A DNA stretch of 64,000 bases from Diplodia intermedia. Lineage: Eukaryota > Ascomycota > Dothideomycetes > Botryosphaeriales > Botryosphaeriaceae. The translations under genes were made by a program, and so were the position numbers. The notes under the pieces are model-generated. The model ran no database searches. It was not told where the DNA came from and saw only the letters and a program-made list of their open reading frames with translations. The stretch covers positions 434,001-498,000 of the forward strand of contig JAKEKT010000002.1 in the NCBI GenBank assembly GCA_021495925.1. The letters run 5' to 3'. Shown piece after piece: positions 1 through 9,330 of the stretch; position 1 is the stretch's first letter; every line of letters begins with the position of its first letter.

Positions 1-655
1 GAAAGCTTGGAGGGGTAGGTGGCAGTTGGCGGGGCGAGGGGCACTCACTGGGTGATCAAAGGTGGAGATGGCGCAGAGCTGGTGGTGCAGAAGGATGGTT
101 GGACTTTCAATGGGAAGAGGGCGAGAGAGCGAGAGAGGGAGTGTGTTTGGAGTCTCTCAGAGGATGATGTGTTCCGTTGCTACGGGCTGCCTGATCGACA
201 ACGTGGGTAGGTAGCGGGGCTGCAGTCTGTGTACGGCGCGCGCAGTCGGGCCATGACGCAGCCGCGCGTGGCTCGTGCCAAGGCCGGTGCGTCACTTGCA
301 GCGCTGGGCGTGTACCGCACCGGAGTCTGTTGTTATGCATACCTTCACACTGTGCGCTGATTTGTGCATCGCGATATAGTTGCGGAGGTATATTCGCTGC
401 TGCATCGAATTGGGTTATGCCTTTGCTGCTCCTCTGGCGACTGGCCATGGATGCTGCCTGCTTCAACCAGTAACCAGTGCGCTTCCCCAGCCTCCCCTCC
501 GCCTAGAGCCAATCGTGCAATGATCGTCACGGCTATGGTGCCGGCTGCAGGGCTGAGGGAGGGTCCGGTGCCGCTCCCCGGCCAGAATGAGCATGGTGCT
601 TGCCGTGTGCATGGGGACTGCCGTGTATCTCCATACTCAGCAGCCTGAGGTGGCG
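1..655. other. Intergenic, left edge
   Basis: No supportable coding region. The minus strand carries a good-looking splice donor (CCCA|GTGAGTG, about position 48). It could belong to the 5' leader of a gene leaving the window to the left, but no ATG or recognisable protein accompanies it. A GA-rich purine run lies at about 118-142. The rest is probably the 3' flank of the cyclophilin gene. Confidence 0.4.
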
Positions 656-1465
656 TTACATCTCTCCGCATTGCGCAATCACCACGTCCTGCGTCGGCTT
701 CTCCCGCTGCGTGCGCGTGTTTTCAATCTTCTTGACCACGTCCATGCCCTCGACCACCTGCCCGAAGACGACGTGCTTGTTGTTCAAGAACGGCGTGGGC
801 ACCGTGGTGATGAAGAACTGGCTCCCGTTGGTGTCGGGGCCCGAGTTCTGCAGTGACTCGTCAGTTCCGCGGTGCGGTGATGCAATCCTGACTTACCGCC
901 ATGCTCAGCAGGCCCTCGCGGTCATGCTTCAGGTTGAAATTCTCGTCGGCGAACGCACGGGTGCCGTAGATGCACGTCGATCCAGTGCCGTCACCGTTGA
1001 GGAAGTCACCACCCTGGATCATGAATTCCTTGATCTGCGTGGTTGCGGTCAGCAAAACAGGAATCCGCACGCGCTCGTGCGAGGTGCTCACCACACGGTG
1101 GAACTTGCAACCCTTGTAGCCCTGCGGCCGGCCATGTTGGTTCTTGGTCTCGCCGGTGCAAAACTGCCGGTAGTTCTCAGCAGTGCGGGGGACTACGTCT
1201 TTGAACAGCTCCATCTTCACCCGGCCGAGCGGCTCGCCTGTGCCACGTCCGTGTCAGCATGTCTGGGCGGCCTGCCGTCTCTCTGCGCGCGAAATTGGGA
1301 GGGGACCGGGGGCGGGACAAGGCACAAAGGCAGTGATGAGACATTGGTGTTGGAGAATTGAGATTATGCATGTTTGCAAGGCAGAACAGGATCCTTACCA
1401 CCGAGGGTGATGTCGAAGAAGACGACGGGGTTGTCTGGGTGCCTCTTCTGCACGGGACTGGCCAT
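656..1465 (-). CDS. Cyclophilin H-type peptidyl-prolyl cis-trans isomerase
   Basis: Peptidyl-prolyl isomerase of the cyclophilin family. It is closest to the spliceosomal cyclophilin H branch (U4/U6 snRNP partner in animals; nuclear role inferred). Four exons on the minus strand: 1465-1399, 1237-1092, 1034-897 and 847-656, giving 180 residues, the usual length for CypH. The N-terminus reads MASPVQKRHPDNPVVFFDIT. Family hallmarks follow: FKDVVPRTAENYRQFCTGE, KFHRV, FMIQGGDFLNGDGTG with the catalytic-site Gln, and NGSQFFITT. The C-terminus has PTPFLNNKHVVFGQVVEGM. All junctions are GT-AG and keep frame. The ATG at 1465 is the first in frame and is preceded by a CCACCACCACC run. The gene is head to head with the RING gene at 2501. 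Family assignment is firm; the H subtype is inferred from the N-terminal extension and overall pattern. Confidence 0.9.
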
Positions 1466-2500
1466 GTTGGCGGTGGTGGTGGTGGCTGTGTCGAGTATGG
1501 GCGCGCAGAAAGCGGAAGGTCTCTAACAGCGGGCTGTTCCTGGGGCGGCAACCAATGCAGGGCGGCCGGCGCGATTCGACGGCAGCAGCGGAGGAGGCTG
1601 ATAGCACCGGGAGCAGACTCGGTGGTTCGGTGTATTGGAATCTTTTCGGCGGCACCTGCGTTGAAGATGCGTCCATGTGCATCGCGAGGGCCCGGGCGCA
1701 TGGAGGCCCCCGTCCGCCCGCATCATCCTCAGTGTCGCAAGTTGACGGCGCACACGAGCGAGCGGGCTGCCTGACGACGACAGCACTGCAGTTTCAGCAG
1801 CCGCTTACTCTGCGCATACCGCCAGGGAAGAGGCCCAGGCGTAATTTTCACGCGGCCGCCCGCGCGCTGATCTTCGCCGCTCGCAGTGCGCCCATCGGCT
1901 CCATCGCCGCAGCCCTTGTGCCCCAAGCCCAGCAGCCGCGCCTCCGCCTTCCAGCTACTTGACTACGCCGGCCCCCGCCCACGCCCACGCCCTCTCTCTC
2001 TCTCCTCCCACCCACGGCGCGCATGCCGATCACCCTGCCGCGACACGTTCTCCTCTCCGTCCGGCCTCGGCCTGGCTATATTTTCGCTCTCTCCGTAGCG
2101 CAGCCTATCGCGTCGCATTCCCGTGTCGCCACTGTCTCTGTCGCTGTCGCCTATCGCTGACCCGCCTGCGCCCGCGACAGCAGAAGCAGTCCAGCCGTCA
2201 CCACTCGTGCTAGCCCGTCCGGATCCTGCCACTCCGCGCCACCGTCCCCGTCTGGCCTCTCGGCTGCCCAGTCCCCGCTTAACCTGCTGGGGCCTTGATC
2301 CGATCGCCAACCGGTGATCTGCGCCGTACCACGACATTGTGACCGGCATCGTCCCTATTGTCAGCGCAAGGACCGACTCCTACCAACCCCTCGTTCGCAC
2401 ACCTTACTATATGGTCGCGCGGTACCTAGCGACTCCCCTATAGGGCCTTCTTCTCGCTACTTGACGGCGCTTGCCTTATGTGTCGCGACCGTTGGCTATC
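1466..2500. promoter_or_regulatory. Divergent intergenic region, cyclophilin H / RING protein
   Basis: About 1 kb separates two divergently transcribed genes and must hold both promoters and 5' leaders. A pyrimidine-rich stretch with a CT repeat at about 1991-2012 and a C-rich run at about 1972-1995 are the only low-complexity signals. I see no TATA box or recognisable operator, and the short frames here look random. Confidence 0.5.
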
Positions 2501-3894
2501 ATGAGTTCGCCGACAACCTCGTCAACCTTCGCCGCCACCACCACCTCGAACAACAATGGAAGCAGTAGCAGCAGTGGCGGTGGCGGTCCCACCAACTCGC
2601 CTCTCCTCTTCTTTGTCGCCCTCGGCTTTGGTGTCGTCTTTACGAATCTATGGTGAGCCGCCAGCGCGGCCCGATGTCGGGCTTGGTTGTCGCAGTCCTT
2701 GTTCATGGACCGACACATTGGAGGCGAGGCTGATGCTTTCATTACAGGATTATTGTTGGCGTCAAGTACTGCTTCCGCTACAACCAGCGGAGCCGTCTCG
2801 CCAGACAAGCCGGCGGCGATGCGGAGATCGACCTTTCCGCGATGCAGCAGCCACCCCGTCGTCGCAGAAGGGAAAAGAAACTGATGACAATGGATGAGGT
2901 CAATGAACGCTTCCCGTTGATGAAATACAAGATGTGGCGCGCCTCCCGGGAACGCGAAGGTCTATCCACGGCCGGTGGAATATCTGCGGCCCCCAGCCGG
3001 CCCACGAGCGTAAAGAACGCCGAGGGAGTTGTTACTGCCGCTGGCGAGAGTCGTGGATCCGAGGACATGGAGAAAAGGATTTCGCAACCACCTGCGGACC
3101 AGCCCACGCCGTCTTCTGCCGATGCACCCACTACGTCGAACGAACAACAGCCGGAACCAAATCAACTGACTTCTGCCGAGCAAAATCTGGAACTGGAGAA
3201 ATGCAAAACCGTTGCGAGTACTGTGGAAGAGCCTAATAAAGAACGCCGGGAATCGGTTCACGACGAAGACGATGATGACGACGACGATCCTATCAGGACC
3301 GCCACACCGCCAGAGCTTCTGCAGAGCCCCGGCGATACGTGCGCCATTTGCCTTGAGGAGCTCGAAGACGACGATGATGTCCGCGGTCTCAAGTGCGGCC
3401 ATGCGTTTCATGCTGGATGTCTTGACCCGTGGCTTACTAGCCGTCGCGCATGTTGTCCGCTGTGCAAGGCGGATTACTACGTTCCAAAGCCTAAGCCTGA
3501 GGGCGAGCAAAACACCGAAAACACTGGTCGGCGGGCCCAAGGCCTCAGGATGCCTCAGGCTCCCCAATCGGTCTGGATTGGAACTCGATCTGCTTTGCCT
3601 GGCCGCGGCGGTCGCTCCATGGTCTTTGCCCGGTCCGGTGATGACGATTCCCGCCGAACCCGTCGGATGCGTGGGGCTGGCCACACAGACTCTCATCAAA
3701 CACGGGAACGGTCTCAACAGCAGAATCAACAGCCATCGACAGAGGGCGGCACTGGAATTGGCGCAAGGATAAGGAGCCTTCGTCCAACGATGCCGACTAT
3801 TCGCAACCCGTTCGCTCGTGGTCAGCAGAATGCCGGCAGTGACGGCAACTCCACCGGACCGTCACCAGGCCAGTTGGAGGCAGGTACGAGGTGA
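2501..3894 (+). CDS. Membrane-anchored RING-H2 finger protein, probable E3 ubiquitin ligase
   Basis: Two exons, 2501-2652 and 2748-3894, give 432 residues; codon 51 (Trp) is split by the intron. A Ser/Gly/Asn-rich N-terminus is followed by one hydrophobic segment at about residues 34-58 that spans the splice junction, so the protein is probably a single-pass membrane protein. An acidic run (DEDDDDDDD) precedes a canonical RING-H2 finger at about 249-290: CAIC, then CGHAFHAGC, then CCPLC. RING-H2 domains bind two zincs and recruit ubiquitin-conjugating enzymes. The C-terminal 140 residues are basic, rich in Arg, Gln and Ser, and look disordered. The start is the first ATG of the frame. The ligase role is inferred from the RING; the substrate and the membrane are unknown. 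Confidence 0.88.
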
Positions 3895-5018
3895 TGTAGC
3901 TGATCACACCTCATGCATCTACACGGTTCATGGCAAAACTCCCGAGCATCTTGCAGCTCAGCTGGTCCTCTGGCACTATGCATGTCAATGTCTTGCTCCA
4001 AGAGCCCTTGACATCACATTTCCCCCCGAACTACTTCTTCACGACATTCACGGCTCATCCTTTCTCTCTGTACTACTCACGAGCTGTTCCAAGGGCTTAT
4101 CAGTCCCCACTCCGTTAGCGCGTCCTTCTCCGATATTCGGCACGGCGGGCCCACAACGGTTGCATTTAGTTATGGTGTGGTTTGGTTTGCTTTTCCTTTT
4201 CTACGGACTATCTGCACTTGCATGGCCGGATTCTCTCTTTAGTCGTCGGCGAAGGTTATGGGTTTATGGGTGTTCAGCTTTCATCTTCTTTCGAGCGGGG
4301 TTCATGTTCTTTGCAACTAGATACCCACTTCAGCACTCTCCTCCCTCGGCAGCCCTGGCGCGGTGCCGCCCTACGGCAAGCTTGCCGTAGCGCGCACCAA
4401 GGCTGCTCTCAGAAATGAATTGAAGCAAGATTGCGCGTCATGCAGTCACCAGCCAGGCTTGTTTCCAGTGCTGCGCAGCATTGAGGGAGCGGAGTATCGA
4501 AGAATATGAGATGGCGATGGGGTGGGATGGTACGGAGTGATGGGTTCAACATGAGGAAAAACGGTACCAGGGTCTGGGGTCAACGTGGCAGCAAGTGGGC
4601 AAGGATTTTTGCTTTTGGGGGCTTTTTTCACTACGCTTCATGTGCATATAGATCGACGCGGAAAGGGAGTAATGGGCTTGTCAATGCAGTGCCAAGTAAC
4701 ATTTTGTATTTCTCGGCGGCTGCATTGGGCGATCGTCAGGGGCGCCGCGTAACAAACTTGACTCGTATACGCGTTCGGAAATCGACTGGTGGTGTTGAGG
4801 CGCACCTACAAGGCCTAGCCGGGACTAGCGGAGATCGACACGCACTTCTCCACGGCCCGGCTTTTTGGCCGCCGCCCTGACCTGACGTCTTTGGTGGGCG
4901 CGACCGGCTGTGCACGAGCTACACCACAACCGAATCCGACGAGCTTTGAGCCTTGCGCCCTCCACCGCACCAAGCAAAGCGCGACCCTCGCGCGCTGCCC
5001 CATTGGCCTCCGCCCACC
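3895..5018. other. Intergenic, RING gene to COQ6
   Basis: Holds the 3' flank of the RING gene and the promoter and leader of COQ6, which are transcribed in tandem. The frames present (for example 3818-4390) have no recognisable domains and overlap the RING gene's end in another frame. No repeat or RNA gene was recognised. Confidence 0.45.
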
Positions 5019-6647
5019 ATGCAAGCCCGCACTGCTTCCTGGGTCTGCAATTCCTGCCGCCGAACCTCCCGCCTCTCGCTCCATCTCACCCGCCGCCGGA
5101 CGTATGCGACGGTAGGGACCAAGCCGGAGATATACGATGTTGTATGTGTAGGTGGAGGTCCAGCAGGCCTGAGCCTGCTCAACGGACTGCGTAGGGCCAC
5201 GATGCCATCCACGGCTTCTGCAGTTGGGCATGCTGATTGCTGATGCTGTTCGCGCAGGCTCGTCGCCGGTCACGTCACGTCTGAAGATCGCATTGATCGA
5301 GGGCCTGGATCTTGAGAAGGGAAAGCTGAGGGATGCTTCGCCAACGCATTTCGCGAACCGGTGCAGCTCGTTGACGCCGGCGTCGGTACAGAACTTGATA
5401 GGTACGCTACTGCGGGAGGTGTAGAGGCCGATTCTGGTGGCCAATGGCTCATACCACTTGCAGAAATGGGGGCATGGTCCCATGTCGACCAATCCCGCGT
5501 CCAGCCCTACCAGGAGATGCAAGTATGGGACGGAGTCAGCGATGCACGCATCTCCTTCGACTGGGCAGAGGTCGGCCGACAGCCGAACCAGCCTACGACC
5601 ATTGCCTACATGATCGAAAATGCCAACCTGACCACTGGTCTCCTTAGGCGTCTATCCGAGCTGGGCGGGGTCAGAACTTTCTCACCCACACGCGTCGAAT
5701 CCATCCAATTGGGCACAGACTCTCCTGGTGATCTAGACCTGAGCTCCTGGCCCGTCGTGACCCTCAGCGACGGTCAGACTCTCGCAGCCCGCCTCCTCGT
5801 CGGCGCCGATGGCGCCAACAGTCCCGTCCGGGCGTTCGCCGGCATCCATAGCCGTGGCTGGGACTATGGACGCCACGGTGTGGTCGCAACTCTAAACCTG
5901 GAGGGTCCCGGCTGGGGCGGGCCGGAGCACAAGATTGCCTACCAGCGCTTCCTCCCGACCGGCCCCGTCGCCATGCTCCCCTTGCCCGACAACATGGCCT
6001 CGCTCGTCTGGTCCACTGTCCCCGAGCGCGCCGCGCTCCTGCGCTCTTTGTCTCCCGCCGACTTCACCGCCATGGTCAACGCGGCCTTCCGCCTGACCCC
6101 CGCCGACCTCGACTATCTGCACGCCATCCCCGATGGGCAGGCCGAGGAGGTGGCATGGCGCTTGCCACACGCCGCCGCTGCCAGTAGCACCAACCCCCAA
6201 ACCGCCCCGCATCTCCCGATGACCGTGACGGCGGTGCAGGACAAGAGCGTCGCCGGTTTCCCCCTCAAGCTCCGCCACGCCGACACGTACATCGGCGAGC
6301 GCGTCGCTCTCGTCGGCGACGCCGCCCACACCATTCACCCGCTCGCGGGCCAAGGCCTCAACCAGGGCCAAGGCGACGCCGCCAGCCTCGCCCGTGTCGT
6401 CGCCGCCGCCTCGCGCGCCGGCATGGATGTTGGCGCCCAGCTCTCCCTCGAGCCGTACGTCGCCGACCGCTACCAGGCCAACAACGCGCTGCTCGGCGTC
6501 TGCGACAAGCTGCACAAGCTGTACAGCGTCGGCTCGGGACCGGTCGTTGGCCTGCGGAGTCTGGGCTTGAGGGCGGTGGATGGGCTGGGGGCTGTCAAGG
6601 GGTTGTTCATGAGGGCGGCGGCCGGGAACGGGAAGGTGGTGCGGTAG
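5019..6647 (+). CDS. COQ6: Ubiquinone biosynthesis monooxygenase COQ6
   Basis: FAD-dependent monooxygenase that hydroxylates the ring (C5) of the coenzyme Q precursor on the matrix side of the inner mitochondrial membrane. Exons 5019-5190, 5258-5401 and 5464-6647 give 499 residues, in the family range. The Arg/Ser-rich N-terminus lacks acidic residues for about 35 positions, as expected for a mitochondrial presequence. The dinucleotide-binding motif VCVGGGPAGLSL lies at about residues 42-53, the second FAD motif GADGANS at 219-225, and the third motif GDAAHTIHPLAGQGLNQG from 390. The run VQPYQEMQVWDGVSDARI after the second intron is characteristic of COQ6. The ATG at 5019 (CCACCATGC) is the only start that supplies the presequence in frame. 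Confidence 0.95.
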
Positions 6648-7359
6648 AAGTCTGAAAAGACGGACGTCAAGTGACAACGGCGATCGTCGTATGTCTGTGT
6701 ATCAATCGATGCTTTAAAGTGAACCGAACGATGGAACTGGTATACTCACTGTGGTTGCTTGGTAAGGTTGCTCGGTAAAAGCTTTAGTAAGTTGCTTAGT
6801 AAATAGCCTATAAGCCTCTATAGGCAGCTCAAAATAGGCGCTTATCTGTATAGTGATATTTGACGGTGACGTAGCTTATCGTTGGCATATATCTATTGCA
6901 ATGTATTACCTATTCCAATAGGCTGGTATTTCAGTAGGCGGATCCAAGTCATTAGTCTATAGCGGACAACATGTCAACATGCTATCAAGTCAAACCTGCT
7001 TCCCAAACATTTACCGTACAGCCAGCAGCATTGTGGGGGTCGCATCAATTGCGCACTCAATATTCTTCTCTCGCTAGACATGTGACCGCTTTTCCTTGCC
7101 TAGTCTTTCTGTTCTACTTTGCTTTTCTAGCCCGCAGCTACATTTTCCACTTCTTCATTCGTAAAATCCGTCACGTTCTTTTCCCTTTCCCCCCCTCCTT
7201 GCCATATTCCCAGCAAAATGCGCCCGTTGTCTTTTACGCCATGCTCGATGCCTTACTCCACGTTGCCACGCTACATGTATAGCTTGAGGCTATAGTCCGT
7301 TTTTGCAACAGCTCCTTGCCGTGCTTGACAAACACACAAATACGTCCCTCGCTCACCCA
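6648..7359. other. AT-rich convergent intergenic region
   Basis: Lies between COQ6 and histidyl-tRNA synthetase, which converge on it. Positions about 6700-6960 are clearly richer in A/T and TpA steps than the surroundings and contain short direct repeats, consistent with decayed repeat DNA. Pyrimidine tracts occur at about 7090-7210. No gene recognised. Confidence 0.5.
6754..6803. repeat. Degenerate 13-bp tandem repeat
   Basis: Three copies of GTTGCTTGGTAAG-like units begin at 6754, 6767 and 6791. A shorter decayed unit, AGCTTTAGTAA, sits between the second and third. Copies differ mainly by C/T and G/A changes. This is an AT-rich minisatellite between convergent genes; no function is suggested. 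Confidence 0.55.
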
Positions 7360-9122
7360 TTAGTGAACGCTGGCCGCGCCCATCTTCTCCGTGACCTCAC
7401 TCGCGGCGTTGAAGTCGGCCAGCCTCTTCTTGACCTCGTCGACCATGTTGCTCTTCTCGATGAGCACGCCGTCCTTCTCAGGGTGGCCGTCGGGCAAGCC
7501 CATCTGCTTGATCTTGACTTTGCCGTCCTTGAGCTCGTCCTCGCCGAGGATGATGGCGAAGGGCACGCCACCGGCTTCAGCCTGCTTGAATTGCTGGGGC
7601 AGCTTAGGCTTGACCTTCCAGCTGAACTCGGCCTTGATGCCGGCCTCCCACAGGGTGCGCGAGACATCCATGCGCTCGGGCAGCAGGCCAGTGAAGCCCT
7701 TGCCGCCGAAGGCCATGACGAAGACGTCGATCTCGGTGAGGCGGACGGCGGCGGCCGTCTTCTCGGCCTCCATGCGCGCCTTGGTGATGCTGAAGATGCG
7801 CTCGACGCCGAAGGAGATGCCAACGCAGGGGATCTGCGTCTTGCCGCTGAACATGCCGACGAGCTCATCGTAGCGGCCGCCGGCGGCGATGGAGCCAACA
7901 CCGACGGACGGGTCGTCGGAACGGTCGTCGTCGGCGGAGCTGCTGGCCTTCTTCTTCTTGCTCGACTTCTGTGTGTTCTGCGCCTCCGGGGCCGCGCCGG
8001 GCGCCGAGGCGGGCGCGGAGCCCTCGGTGATGACTTCGTAGATGACGCCGGTGTAGTAGTCGAGGCCGCGGGCCAGCGACATGTCGAAAGAGATCTTAGG
8101 CATGACGTTGAAGATGTTGAGGTAGTTGAAGAGGAGGGCCATGTCGTCCAAGCCCTTCTTGGCCGACTCGTTGGCTGTCAGCGTCTCGTTGGCCTGCAGC
8201 TTCGCCAGCAGGTCTTCGCCGCCCTTCTGGTTTACGTATTCACCAATCTTGTCCGCGACGACGGGATCGAGGCCCTTGTCCTCGGTCATTTCCCGGCGCA
8301 CTTCGTCCCAGGGTTGCTGTTGCGGGGCCCGTTAGAATGTTTTGGGATTGCTTCAACTTAATCTTGACCTACCTTGTCCAGCTTGTCGACCGCGCTAGAA
8401 ATGGTGCGGATTTTGTCGGTGGGCACACCGCAGACGGCAAAGATGCCATCGAGGATCTTGCGGTGGTTGATCTTAATAGTGTAGCGGCCATTCCAGCCCA
8501 GGTCCTCGAAAATCTCGGTGGTGATGCGGAGGATCTCAGCGTCGGGGAGCATGGGGTCGTAGGTGCCGGCAATGTCGAAGTCGCACTGGTAGAATTCACG
8601 CATGCGGCCCTTGGTCATGGCGGGCTGGTCGCGACGGTAGACCTTGGCGATGTGGTAGCGCTTGATGCTCTGCACGCTCGAGTTCATGGCCAGCCAGCGG
8701 GCGAAGGGCACGGTCAGGTCGTAGCGCAGGGAGCACAGCTCGCCGCCCTGGTCGGCCAGGTCGTAGATCAGCTTGCTGTCCTCGCCATATTTGCCGGACA
8801 GAATCTCCTTCAGCTCGAAGACGGGGGTGTCAATGGTGACGGCGCCGTGGCGCTTGAAGACGTTGGTGATGGAGCTGAAGATCTTGTCGCGGATGACCAT
8901 GTCCTTGCCCTCCCAGTCCTTGGTGCCCTTGGGGACCTTCAGCTGGAAGCCGCCGCCCTTCTTCTCTTCCTTGTCTTTGGCCATTGTGGTGTCGCAGAAG
9001 CGGGGCCGCGGGGAGCAGGAAAATTGGCGGGGGAAAGTGGTGCGCAGCAGCGGGCGGACTCGAGCAGGATTGGGGCGGAGTGACGGCGCAGCGGTCGCGA
9101 GGGCGCGGCAGAAATTCGACAT
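7360..9122 (-). CDS. HTS1: Histidyl-tRNA synthetase, dual cytosolic/mitochondrial
   Basis: Class II aminoacyl-tRNA synthetase that charges tRNA-His. Two exons, 9122-8373 and 8316-7360. Initiation at 9122 gives 568 residues with a presequence-like, Arg/Ser/Pro-rich leader (MSNFCRALATAAPSLRPNP). Initiation at the second in-frame ATG, 8984, gives 522 residues beginning MAKDKEEKKGGGFQLKVPKG, the cytosolic form. Signature segments are LRYDLTVPFARWLAMN, the motif 2 region YRRDQPAMTKGRMREFYQCD, the histidine-binding GLDYYTGVIYEV, and AAGGRYDELVGMF. A Lys/Ser/Asp-rich insertion of about 45 residues (about 7890-8025) separates the last two. One gene supplying both compartments is known for yeast HTS1. 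The gene is divergent from VPS33. Confidence 0.95.
8982..8984 (-). promoter_or_regulatory. Second, downstream initiation codon of HTS1
   Basis: This ATG is in frame 46 codons after the one at 9122. Its context is good (ACCACAATGGC, with A at -3 and G at +4). The upstream ATG has T at -3 (GTGCATGTC), a poor context. This is the arrangement expected for leaky scanning: the weak first start makes the mitochondrial form and the strong second start makes the cytosolic enzyme. Confidence 0.7.
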
Positions 9123-9330
9123 GCACGGGCTGCGGTCGGTGGAGGGGCAGTCGAGCGGGGGATTTGACTCACTATCAAAAAGACTCATCCATGACGGCAG
9201 TCGCGACGAGCCGACCTCTCTCTTGGCGCATGCACGGACCCGGGCGGTAGAGGCAGGCGCACGCGTCCAAGCTCCAGGCGCACCACCAACCACACCCAAC
9301 AACCTCGCTCGTCCATGTGGTTTGGCCATC
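9123..9330. promoter_or_regulatory. Compact bidirectional promoter, HTS1 / VPS33
   Basis: Only 208 bp separate the two divergent start codons, so both promoters and both 5' leaders must fit here, or one transcript must start inside the other's leader. The stretch includes CACCACCAACCACACCCAAC near 9280-9300. No TATA element is evident. Confidence 0.6.

Noticed and set aside
40..55. Minus-strand splice donor at the left edge
   Set aside because: A single GTGAGT match without an ATG or any recognisable protein is too weak to call a gene.
7303..8361. 352-codon plus-strand frame
   Set aside because: Antisense shadow of the HTS1 second exon; Leu/Ala/Asp/Val-rich composition with no domain.
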